This document shows positions 1 to 4,930 of a stretch of 5,557 nt of DNA, one piece after another. Source of the stretch: Bacillota bacterium (GTDB lineage Bacteria; Bacillota; Clostridia; Lachnospirales; Anaerotignaceae); NCBI GenBank assembly GCA_030526765.1, contig JAUNCB010000101.1, positions 1 to 5,557 on the forward strand, in the 5' to 3' direction. The stretch's first letter is position 1, and each line of letters starts with the position of its first letter. Below the pieces are notes generated by a model. The model saw only the letters and a list, made by a program, of their open reading frames with translations. It searched no databases and was not told the DNA's origin. Made by a program: the position numbers and the translations under genes.

Positions 1-39
1 AACTCGTCCCTGATCAGAATTGGGGACGGGTTTTTTTAT
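1..39 (+). promoter_or_regulatory. 3' end of a probable T-box leader (terminator hairpin) of serS
   Basis: A 9-bp stem pairs positions 3-11 (CTCGTCCCT) with 22-30 (GGGGACGGG), two A-T pairs can extend it at the base, and a run of seven T follows at 31-37. This is an intrinsic terminator placed directly before the serS ribosome binding site, so it can only make sense as an attenuator of serS or as the end of an upstream unit. The 5' arm carries the CGTCCCT tail typical of Firmicute T-box leaders, which pairs either with the terminator 3' arm or with the conserved T-box sequence in the antiterminator. T-box control of aminoacyl-tRNA synthetase genes is well established: uncharged tRNA, here expected to be tRNA-Ser, stabilises the antiterminator. 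The specifier loop, the T-box motif and the promoter would lie before position 1 and cannot be seen. Confidence 0.75.
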
Positions 40-60
40 TTTAATCAAGGAGGTCAAATT

Positions 61-1353
61 ATGTTAGACATTAAATTTGTAAGAGAGAATCCGGAAGTAG
101 TAAAGGAAAATATCCGTAAGAAATTTCAGGATCAGAAGCTGCCTCTGGTAGACGAAGTTCTGGAGCTGGATAAAGAAAACAGAGCCATCAAACAGGAAGT
201 AGAAGCACTGCGTGCGCAGAGAAACAAACTGTCCAAAATGATCGGCGGTCTGATGGCAAAAGGCGAAAAAGAAGAAGCGGAAAAGGTAAAAGCAGAAATC
301 GCTGCAGATGCTGCCAGAACAGAAGAGCTGACAGCAAAGGAAAAAGAAGTGGAAGAACGCATCAAAGTGATCATGATGACCATTCCCAATATCATCGATC
401 CTTCCGTTCCCATTGGTAAAGATGACAGCGAAAACGTGGAAGTGCAGAAATACGGCGAACCCGTTGTTCCCGATTTTGAAGTTCCTTATCACACAGACAT
501 TATGGAATCCTTCGATGGTATCGATCTGGATTCCGCAAGAAAGGTTGCAGGCAACGGCTTCTACTATCTGATGGGCGATATCGCGCGTCTGCATTCCGCA
601 GTTCTGACATACGCAAGAGATTTCATGATCGACAGAGGCTTCAGATACTGCATCCCTCCCTTCATGATCCGTGCAAACGTTGTAACAGGCGTAATGAGCT
701 TTGCTGAAATGGAAAACATGATGTATAAGATCGAAGGCGAAGACCTGTATCTGATCGGTACATCCGAACACTCCATGATCGGTAAATTCATCGATACAAT
801 GAATAAAGCAGAAGATCTGCCCCAGTGCCTGACCTCCTACAGCCCTTGCTTCCGTAAAGAAAAAGGTGCTCACGGTATCGAAGAAAGAGGCGTTTACCGT
901 ATCCACCAGTTTGAAAAGCAGGAAATGATCGTGGTATGTAACCCCGATGAATCCCCCATGTGGTATGATAAGCTGTGGCAGAACACAGTGGATCTGTTCC
1001 GCACAATGGATATCCCTGTAAGAACACTGGAATGCTGTTCCGGTGACCTGGCTGACCTGAAGGTAAAATCCGTTGACGTAGAAGCATGGTCTCCCAGACA
1101 GAAAAAATATTTTGAAATCGGTTCCTGCTCCAACCTGGGTGATGCACAGGCAAGAAGACTGGGTATCCGTGTACAGGATGCAAACGGTAAGAAATATTTC
1201 GCTCACACACTGAACAATACAGTAGCAGCACCTCCTCGTATGCTGATCGCTTTCCTGGAAAACAATCTGCAGGCTGACGGTACTGTAAAGATTCCCGAAG
1301 TTCTGTGGCCTTACATGGGCGGTACAAAGGTACTGGTTCCCACAAAGAAATGA
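61..1353 (+). CDS. serS: Seryl-tRNA synthetase (serine--tRNA ligase)
   Basis: This cytoplasmic class II synthetase charges tRNA-Ser (and tRNA-Sec where present) with serine at the cost of ATP. Residues 1-110 form the N-terminal arm, rich in Lys and Glu with heptad character (about 32-105), the long antiparallel coiled coil that grips the extra arm of tRNA-Ser. The catalytic domain follows: the serine-binding TSE loop at 234-236, motif 2 starting FRKE (R265, E267) and running through RIHQFEKQE (280-288), the FEIGSCSN block at 351-358, DAQARR at 361-366, and motif 3 around R393 with the LEN triplet. The length of 430 residues is normal for bacterial SerRS. The start is set by AAGGAGG at 47-53, seven bases before ATG. 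Motif 3 reads LNNTVAAPPR rather than the usual LNGSGLAVGR, so this is a divergent subtype. The hairpin at 1-39 suggests T-box control. Confidence 0.97.
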   Translation: MLDIKFVRENPEVVKENIRKKFQDQKLPLVDEVLELDKENRAIKQEVEALRAQRNKLSKMIGGLMAKGEKEEAEKVKAEIAADAARTEELTAKEKEVEERIKVIMMTIPNIIDPSVPIGKDDSENVEVQKYGEPVVPDFEVPYHTDIMESFDGIDLDSARKVAGNGFYYLMGDIARLHSAVLTYARDFMIDRGFRYCIPPFMIRANVVTGVMSFAEMENMMYKIEGEDLYLIGTSEHSMIGKFIDTMNKAEDLPQCLTSYSPCFRKEKGAHGIEERGVYRIHQFEKQEMIVVCNPDESPMWYDKLWQNTVDLFRTMDIPVRTLECCSGDLADLKVKSVDVEAWSPRQKKYFEIGSCSNLGDAQARRLGIRVQDANGKKYFAHTLNNTVAAPPRMLIAFLENNLQADGTVKIPEVLWPYMGGTKVLVPTKK

Positions 1354-1359
1354 TATAAA
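1351..1359 (+). promoter_or_regulatory. Possible extended -10 promoter over the serS stop codon
   Basis: TGATATAAA fits an extended -10 (TGN followed by TATAAA) and starts exactly at the serS stop codon. No convincing -35 is seen 17 bases upstream (TACTGG). If active, it would start a transcript near 1366 that ends at the terminator at 1491-1525, about 155 nt long. This is a weak call resting on one hexamer and the TG. Confidence 0.25.
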
Positions 1360-1365
1360 GCGGAG

Positions 1366-1525
1366 AAAACCATTTTTACAGATGAAAGCGGTGAACTTTC
1401 TTGCAAGGTTCAGCGGCTGCAGATGTAAAAAATGACTTGCGGCGCAAGAACATGCGTAAGGGAAAGCCTTACGAATCGTTTTCGACTGATCGATCCCTCA
1501 TCTACGGATGGGGGATTTTTTCTTC
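1366..1525 (+). ncRNA. Multi-hairpin element after serS: candidate small RNA or structured 3' UTR
   Basis: I recognise no known RNA family here, but the structure is dense. A long imperfect hairpin spans 1371-1434: the outer stem pairs CATTTTTACA (1371-1380) with TGTAAAAAATG (1424-1434, one bulged A), and the inner stem pairs TGAAC (1392-1396) with GTTCA (1408-1412). A second hairpin is CTTGC/GCAAG (1436-1440 with 1444-1448). A third is CGTAAGG/CCTTACG (1455-1461 with 1467-1473, loop GAAAG). The terminator follows at 1491-1525. The apical loop of the first hairpin, CTTGC (1400-1404), could also pair with GCAAG at 1444-1448 as a pseudoknot. The next gene has its own promoter after the terminator, so a riboswitch acting on it is less likely than a serS 3' UTR or a stand-alone RNA. 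Confidence 0.35.
1491..1525 (+). terminator. Intrinsic terminator closing the serS unit
   Basis: A 10-bp stem pairs ATCCCTCATC (1493-1502) with GATGGGGGAT (1507-1516, one G-T pair) around a TACG loop, followed by a run of T to 1521. It lies about 140 bases after the serS stop. The other terminators in this window start within roughly 10 to 80 bases of the gene they serve. Confidence 0.85.
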
Positions 1526-1527
1526 AG

Positions 1528-1556
1528 TTGCGGCGAAGGGGCTTGTCTGGTACAAT
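1528..1556 (+). promoter_or_regulatory. Promoter of the membrane protein gene at 1596
   Basis: TTGCGG (1528-1533) is a modest -35, separated by exactly 17 bases from TACAAT (1551-1556). A TG one base before the -10 makes TGGTACAAT, an extended -10. Transcription would start near 1563, just after the previous terminator. Confidence 0.65.
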
Positions 1557-1595
1557 AGAAAAAAATATGAAAAGGAATAGAAAAGAGGTGTTCTG

Positions 1596-2171
1596 ATGGA
1601 AGAAAAGATAGAAAAAGTAAAAAAGGAAAAGAAACCGAAAAGTACGCTGACAAAGATCATAATTGGGATATTGATCGCATTGATCGTATTTCTTCTGATC
1701 TGCATGGCTCCTTTTCTGATGTTCTGCGGTGCAGTTCTGTGGGAAATGTTTTTTGTACATCCTGATAAACCGGAGATCGAGCAGGCAGAGATCCCTTTTG
1801 TGCTGGAGTATGAATACAAGGGGGAGAGAAGCACCATTGAAGATGCCATGATCTATGAATATGCAGGAGATTCCTTTGCGCTGGATGGTGGTACCACCAG
1901 AGACTGGAATTCTGAAATGAAATATAACGAAGAGTATTCCTTTTTCTATCTGGATCCCGAAAATGAACCGGATCTGTTTATCTATATCGAATTGAATCCG
2001 GAATATTATATGGGAGCGCCGGATTATGAATGGGGTGTTTCTGCGCCTTATCTTTCCTATTGGGATGCGGAGGCAGGCCAATATTATGAGGATGAAAAAG
2101 AAATACCGGAAATTGATGCAAAGATCATCAGCTGGAGCGATCCTCAGCCCATTGAAAATACATTTAAATAA
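1596..2171 (+). CDS. Uncharacterised membrane-anchored protein with acidic exported domain
   Basis: I cannot assign a function. The first 20 residues are strongly basic (many Lys) and are followed by a hydrophobic stretch at about 20-54, long enough for one membrane helix or a tight pair. The basic N-terminus suggests it stays inside, which would place residues 55-191 outside the membrane. That part is acidic and rich in Tyr and Glu, with PFVLEYEYKG (67-76), a D..I.EY.GD stretch (83-92), R102-D-W and EYYMG (136-140). From memory this resembles an unnamed family common in gut Clostridia, with an N-terminal anchor and a beta-rich domain; I could not confirm this. The start ATG follows AGAGGTG (1584-1590) by five bases. 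It is monocistronic, with its own promoter at 1528-1556 and terminator at 2179-2217. Confidence 0.85.
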   Translation: MEEKIEKVKKEKKPKSTLTKIIIGILIALIVFLLICMAPFLMFCGAVLWEMFFVHPDKPEIEQAEIPFVLEYEYKGERSTIEDAMIYEYAGDSFALDGGTTRDWNSEMKYNEEYSFFYLDPENEPDLFIYIELNPEYYMGAPDYEWGVSAPYLSYWDAEAGQYYEDEKEIPEIDAKIISWSDPQPIENTFK

Positions 2172-2178
2172 AAAGCGC

Positions 2179-2217
2179 ATACCTCCTTTTTCGTTTGTGG
2201 GAAAGGGAGGTATTTTA
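2179..2217 (+). terminator. Intrinsic terminator of the membrane protein gene
   Basis: ATACCTCCTTTTT (2179-2191) pairs with GAAAGGGAGGTAT (2201-2213), a 13-bp stem with two G-T pairs and a nine-base loop, followed by TTTTATTT. It begins eight bases after the stop codon. Confidence 0.85.
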
Positions 2218-2222
2218 TTTCC

Positions 2223-2251
2223 TTGTCGGATAAGTCTTTTTATGGTAGAAT
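2223..2251 (+). promoter_or_regulatory. Promoter of the NTF2-like gene
   Basis: TTGTCG (2223-2228) and TAGAAT (2246-2251) are 17 bases apart, and TGG directly before the -10 makes the extended form TGGTAGAAT. The predicted start of transcription is near 2258, leaving a leader of about 50 nt that contains a perfect palindrome (2263-2274). Confidence 0.65.
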
Positions 2252-2262
2252 GGATGTATCAA

Positions 2263-2274
2263 GCACAATTGTGC
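2263..2274. promoter_or_regulatory. Palindrome GCACAATTGTGC, possible operator
   Basis: This is a perfect 12-bp two-fold symmetric sequence just after the predicted start of transcription of the NTF2-like gene. The position suits a repressor site; no regulator gene lies nearby to name a binder. It could also form a short RNA hairpin, but there is no spacer for a loop, so a DNA site is the better reading. Confidence 0.4.
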
Positions 2275-2307
2275 ATAAATGGAAAACAAAACAGGGGGTG
2301 CGTGAAT

Positions 2308-2691
2308 ATGTTGCGTCAGAGAGAAGAAAAGATCAATGTCTGGTTTGAAATGTGGGTAGGGGATGATATTACACCCATGGCTGCTATTTTTGCCGACGAT
2401 GTGGAATATACAGAATGCTGGGGCTATCAGTATTTTGGTAAGGAAGAGATCAGAGAATGGTTTGAGGACTGGCATAAGAATAATGTGATGCAGGCATTCT
2501 ATGCAAAGGATTTCCTGCATATGGACGATAATAAAACCGTAGTCAGATTCAAAATGGAAGCACTGACAAAGAGCGGTACACCTCGCTGGATGGACGGTGT
2601 TTATATCGTGGAATGGGATGCTGACGATCAGATCAGATCTCTGGAGGAATACGGCGAAGGAAGCAGAAAAACAAGACCCTATCAGAAATAA
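2308..2691 (+). CDS. NTF2-like (SnoaL-type) small protein
   Basis: This is a 127-residue protein with the size and sequence pattern of the NTF2-like/SnoaL fold: an N-terminal helix, then FADDVEYTECWG (28-39), GKEEIREWFEDW (44-55), and strand-rich segments ending in MDGVYIVEWDADDQI (about 94-108). The fold forms a cone-shaped pocket used by isomerases, cyclases, hydrolases and binding proteins, so the family gives no specific reaction. No signal peptide is visible, so it is probably cytoplasmic. The frame stays open upstream to 2026, but that part overlaps the previous gene and crosses its terminator. The ATG at 2308 follows AGGGGGTG (2293-2300) by seven bases and is the likely start; the in-frame GTG at 2302 is too close to that site. 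It is monocistronic and converges on proC. Confidence 0.88.
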   Translation: MLRQREEKINVWFEMWVGDDITPMAAIFADDVEYTECWGYQYFGKEEIREWFEDWHKNNVMQAFYAKDFLHMDDNKTVVRFKMEALTKSGTPRWMDGVYIVEWDADDQIRSLEEYGEGSRKTRPYQK

Positions 2692-2734
2692 AAAAACAAG
2701 GATAACCTCATTTTAAGGTTATCCTTATTTTTTT
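2692..2734. terminator. Bidirectional terminator between the NTF2-like gene and proC
   Basis: A perfect 11-bp stem pairs AAGGATAACCT (2698-2708) with AGGTTATCCTT (2716-2726) around a seven-base loop. On the + strand it is followed by A and seven T (2728-2734); the run of A at 2691-2696 gives the matching T run on the minus strand. It starts 6 bases after the NTF2-like stop and its edge is about 10 bases from the proC stop, so it serves both convergent genes. Confidence 0.9.
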
Positions 2735-2743
2735 GAAGAGCTT

Positions 2744-3550
2744 TCAGTTTTTCTTTCCGATGCGCTGATCCTTTTCCAGCACAGCATCAAAGGCAGCGGT
2801 CAGCGTTGCTTCAAAGCCATGGTTTTGCAGTGCTGCGATCCCTTCAATGGTGGTGCCGCCGGGGGAGCAGACCTGATCCACCAGTGCCATGGGATGCTCG
2901 CCGCTTTTCAGGATCATTTTTGCGCTGCCCTCTACGGTGGCGGCAGCGATGGTAAGGGCCTGCTGTTTGGACATCCCTGCCTTTACAGCCGCTCTTGCCA
3001 GAGCATCCATATAAAGATAGGCAAAGGCGGGAGCGGAGCCTGCCAGTACAGTAAAAATACCAAACTGACTTTCCTCTACGGAAATAACAGTGCCGATGGT
3101 TTCAAAGATCTGCCGCACCAGTGCCTCCTGCTCTGCTGTGACCTGTTCGTTTTTACACATGCCGCTGGTGGCTGCACCGATCTTTGCGTTGATATTTGGC
3201 ATGACCCGCACGATGGGCGTGCCTTCGGGCAGAAGCTCCTCCAGATAGGAAAGGGTTTTTCCCGCAGCAATGGAAACCACAAGGGGCTTTTTCGCTGCGA
3301 TGGTCTCCTGCAGAGGGGGAACAACAGAGGCAAGCACATGGGGCTTCACAGCCAGCACCAGAACATCGCAGGCTGCGGCTTCTTCTGCCGTTGCAGCAGC
3401 AGCACCGCATTCCGCTGCCAGTTTTTCGGCAGTGGTCATGGTTTTGCTGTTGATTCGGATATCCTTTCCGTCAAAGCTCCGGGTACCGATGGTCATGCCT
3501 TTTATGATAGCGCCTGCCATATTGCCTGCGCCGATAAATCCGAATTTCAT
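2744..3550 (-). CDS. proC: Pyrroline-5-carboxylate reductase
   Basis: ProC reduces 1-pyrroline-5-carboxylate to L-proline with NAD(P)H, the last step of proline synthesis, in the cytoplasm. The 268-residue length is normal. The N-terminal Rossmann domain starts with GFIGAGNMA (4-12), includes LAVKPH (66-71), and ends near RVMPN (115-119). The C-terminal helical dimer domain carries LAGSAPAFAYLYMDAL (169-184) and the family signature around CSPGGTTIEGIAAL (228-241). The start ATG is seven bases after AAGGAGG (complement of 3558-3564). It stands alone, without proA or proB alongside, as is common for proC in Firmicutes. It is divergent from the ArsC-like gene, with a possible promoter at 3582-3611. 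Confidence 0.97.
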   Translation of the reverse strand: MKFGFIGAGNMAGAIIKGMTIGTRSFDGKDIRINSKTMTTAEKLAAECGAAAATAEEAAACDVLVLAVKPHVLASVVPPLQETIAAKKPLVVSIAAGKTLSYLEELLPEGTPIVRVMPNINAKIGAATSGMCKNEQVTAEQEALVRQIFETIGTVISVEESQFGIFTVLAGSAPAFAYLYMDALARAAVKAGMSKQQALTIAAATVEGSAKMILKSGEHPMALVDQVCSPGGTTIEGIAALQNHGFEATLTAAFDAVLEKDQRIGKKN

Positions 3551-3581
3551 GGGAATTCCTCCTTTTTGGGTTCTTTCTTTT

Positions 3582-3611
3582 ACGGTACACCATAGGCAGG
3601 GAGGCTGTCAA
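3582..3611 (-). promoter_or_regulatory. Possible proC promoter
   Basis: On the minus strand a perfect TTGACA (complement of 3606-3611) is followed after 18 bases by TACCGT (3587-3582), a weak -10. The strong -35 supports the call and the poor -10 lowers it. Transcription would start about 25-30 bases before the proC start codon. Confidence 0.45.
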
Positions 3612-3632
3612 TGAGGGAATTTCAAATTTTCT

Positions 3633-3646
3633 GTTGCAATGGCAAC
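3633..3646. repeat. Inverted repeat GTTGC/GCAAC before the ArsC-like promoter
   Basis: GTTGC (3633-3637) and GCAAC (3642-3646) form a perfect 5-bp inverted repeat with a four-base centre. It ends at the base before the -35 hexamer of the ArsC-like gene, a typical place for an activator or repressor site. It is short enough to arise by chance. Confidence 0.3.
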
Positions 3647-3675
3647 TTGTAGGGAGAGAGAAAACACCGTATAAT
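3647..3675 (+). promoter_or_regulatory. Promoter of the ArsC/Spx-like gene
   Basis: The -10 is a perfect TATAAT (3670-3675), 17 bases after a weak -35, TTGTAG (3647-3652). Transcription would start near 3682, about 20 bases before the start codon. Confidence 0.65.
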
Positions 3676-3702
3676 AGAAAAAAACGAAAAGGAGCGAGAA
3701 AA

Positions 3703-4056
3703 ATGAGCGTTATGTTTTTGGAATACCCCAAATGTACGACCTGCAAGAAAGCAAAGGCATGGCTGGAGCAGAATGGTGTTGCCTTTACGGATAGACATAT
3801 TGTGGAAGAGAATCCCACAGCAGAGGAGCTGAAGCTGTGGTGGGAAAAAAGCAGTCTGCCTCTGAAGAAATTCTTCAATACCAGCGGTCTGGTGTATAAG
3901 GAAATGCAGCTGAAGGATAAGCTGAAGGAAATGAGTGAGGAGGAAATGCTGGCACTGCTTGCCACCAATGGGATGCTGGTGAAACGTCCTCTGATCATTG
4001 GCGCAGATTTTGTGTTGGTGGGCTTCAAGGAAGCGGAATGGGAAAGACTGAAATAA
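3703..4056 (+). CDS. ArsC/Spx-family thioredoxin-fold protein
   Basis: This 117-residue protein belongs to the arsenate reductase/Spx superfamily. The start has the thioredoxin-fold pattern LEYPKCTTCKKAKAWLEQ (6-23), with a CXXC pair at C11 and C14 as in Spx, and ends with KRPLIIG (94-100), which holds the family's cis-proline region (R95-P96). Members either reduce arsenate with glutaredoxin or thioredoxin, or, as Spx does, bind RNA polymerase and sense disulfide stress. The residues between do not let me choose, and no ars genes are nearby, so a thiol-redox role is the modest inference. The frame is open back to a TTG at 3634, but AAGGAG (3689-3694) eight bases before the ATG at 3703, together with the promoter at 3647-3675, fixes the shorter start. 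It is monocistronic. Confidence 0.92.
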   Translation: MSVMFLEYPKCTTCKKAKAWLEQNGVAFTDRHIVEENPTAEELKLWWEKSSLPLKKFFNTSGLVYKEMQLKDKLKEMSEEEMLALLATNGMLVKRPLIIGADFVLVGFKEAEWERLK

Positions 4057-4067
4057 AAGAGCAGAAA

Positions 4068-4111
4068 AGAAAACGGAAAGCGATCCTTTTGAGAACGCTT
4101 TCCGTTTTTTA
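4068..4111. terminator. Bidirectional terminator between the ArsC-like gene and the lipoprotein gene
   Basis: A perfect 11-bp stem pairs AACGGAAAGCG (4072-4082) with CGCTTTCCGTT (4096-4106), followed by T to 4110. The A-rich 5' flank (4064-4073) provides a broken T run on the minus strand, so it can also stop transcripts of the convergent lipoprotein gene, whose stop codon lies eight bases further on. Confidence 0.88.
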
Positions 4112-4118
4112 CATTGTA

Positions 4119-4763
4119 TTAGTAGAATACACGGAAGATATCAAATTTCCAGATGCCATCTTCAGGCAGCAGAGTAAATTCGTATTCCTCTGTTCTGAAA
4201 TCCTCGGGGTTATCAGGGACTTCAGAGAATCTTTCTTCGGTGTAAGGGCTGTCATCTGCAGTGAAATATGCTGTCATAGGTACGGTGATGATATCCTCTC
4301 CGATCACGGGCTCACCGAGGCAATAGCCTGCATAGAAGGGGGTGCCGCTGCTGCCTTCCGCAGCATAAAGATAACCGTCCTTGCCTTCAATGAAGCGTGT
4401 TTCCCGCAGCAGCTCTGTGTTTACCATGTTTGCGGTAAAGACCTGCATCAGATGTGCTTTGAAGGTATCATAACTATCAAAGCGCTCATCGACGATTTTA
4501 TAATAGGTTGTATCGTCCTGAATGATGGAAGCTTCTTTATCCACGGCAAAGTCCATCTTGCCGATTTCTGTATAAAGAGCAGCAGCATAGTCATACAGCT
4601 CCAGCAGATCCTCCTCTGCGGGGGGTGTTGTGGGTTCCGCTGCTTCCACTACGGGAACCTCCGTATCAGGGGTTTCGGGGGCAGGGGCTTTATTGCTGCA
4701 GCCCACAGCTGCCACCAGAATAAAAATCATACAGGAAATCACAGCAAATGCTTTTTTATTCAT
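4119..4763 (-). CDS. Predicted lipoprotein of unknown function, possibly IseA-like
   Basis: The 214-residue product begins with a lipoprotein signal: MNKK, a hydrophobic core (5-20), then AAVGC with the lipidated cysteine at C22. A linker rich in Pro, Glu and Thr (about 24-52) connects it to an exported, strongly acidic domain (53-214). That domain has YYKIVDERFDSYDTFKAHL (87-105), VFTANM (108-113), GYLYAAEGSSG (130-140) and a C-terminal WKFDIFRVFY. The pattern of a conserved RF.S segment, then VFT, then a GYLY turn reminds me of the IseA family, which inhibits cell-wall DL-endopeptidases; this is a tentative recollection. The frame is open to 4862, but AAGGAGGA (complement of 4771-4778) seven bases before the ATG at 4763, plus the signal peptide, set this start. 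The gene is monocistronic. Confidence 0.9.
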   Translation of the reverse strand: MNKKAFAVISCMIFILVAAVGCSNKAPAPETPDTEVPVVEAAEPTTPPAEEDLLELYDYAAALYTEIGKMDFAVDKEASIIQDDTTYYKIVDERFDSYDTFKAHLMQVFTANMVNTELLRETRFIEGKDGYLYAAEGSSGTPFYAGYCLGEPVIGEDIITVPMTAYFTADDSPYTEERFSEVPDNPEDFRTEEYEFTLLPEDGIWKFDIFRVFY

Positions 4764-4803
4764 AAAAATCTCCTCCTTGTCAAAATCAAAACAGAATGAC
4801 AAT

Positions 4804-4850
4804 CTTTTCTTCTCAGCATCACTGTAGCATATCCGCTGAGAGAAGAAAAG
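4804..4850. repeat. Inverted repeat enclosing the lipoprotein promoter
   Basis: CTTTTCTTCTCAGC (4804-4817) is matched by its inverted copy GCTGAGAGAAGAAAAG (4835-4850), which carries two extra bases. Fourteen bases pair across a 17-base centre. No T run follows on either strand, so it is not an ordinary terminator. The centre contains the candidate -10 of the lipoprotein gene. Confidence 0.6.
4821..4849 (-). promoter_or_regulatory. Possible promoter of the lipoprotein gene
   Basis: On the minus strand TGCTACAGT (4829-4821) is an extended -10. Seventeen bases upstream the -35 position reads TTTTCT, which is weak. Transcription would start near 4814, inside the right half of the inverted repeat as read in the direction of the gene. 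Confidence 0.4.
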
Positions 4851-4893
4851 GTGAAGCGGCAAATAGAAAGAAACTTTTAAGAATTCTGAAAGA

Positions 4894-4930
4894 AAACGGC
4901 AGGATCCGCAGATCCTGCCGTTTGTTTTTA
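4894..4930. terminator. Terminator of nifJ
   Basis: A perfect 13-bp stem pairs AAACGGCAGGATC (4894-4906) with GATCCTGCCGTTT (4911-4923) around a CGCA loop. On the minus strand it is followed by TTTTCTTTC and lies 53 bases after the nifJ stop codon. The + strand side also has T-rich sequence (TTTGTTTTTA), but no + strand gene needs it. Confidence 0.88.

Noticed and set aside
64..1206. Long minus-strand open frame of 380 codons opposite serS, and further frames at 788-1345 and 132-413
   Set aside because: They lie entirely within serS, which has clear family motifs. Their products are low-complexity (rich in Phe, Cys and His, or in Ser) with no ribosome binding site, so they are shadows of serS codon use.
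1366..1525. Reading the element as a known riboswitch, 6S RNA or SRP RNA
   Set aside because: I found no match by eye to the conserved cores of these classes (for example no long 5'-3' end pairing as in 6S RNA and no GGAA-type SRP apical motif), so no family name is given.
1502..2180. Minus-strand frames opposite the membrane protein gene
   Set aside because: Their Phe/Ile-rich translation mirrors the Lys/Glu-rich plus strand; the plus frame has the promoter, ribosome binding site and terminator.
2026..2307. Upstream extension of the NTF2-like reading frame
   Set aside because: It overlaps the previous gene in another frame and runs through its terminator and the next promoter; the ATG at 2308 has the ribosome binding site.
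2819..3614. Plus-strand frames opposite proC
   Set aside because: proC is unambiguous; the opposite frames are Gly/Cys/His-rich with no recognisable domain.
3471..4028. Minus-strand frame of 185 codons across the proC start and the ArsC-like gene
   Set aside because: It crosses two promoters and two genuine genes and has no ribosome binding site of its own.
4038..4799. Plus-strand frame of 253 codons opposite the lipoprotein gene
   Set aside because: It starts inside the ArsC-like gene and reads through a strong terminator. The minus-strand frame has a lipoprotein signal and ribosome binding site.
4874..4892. Quasi-palindrome around AGAATTCT
   Set aside because: It is short and AT-rich with mismatches, it lies between the lipoprotein promoter and the nifJ terminator, and it has no sensible relation to either.
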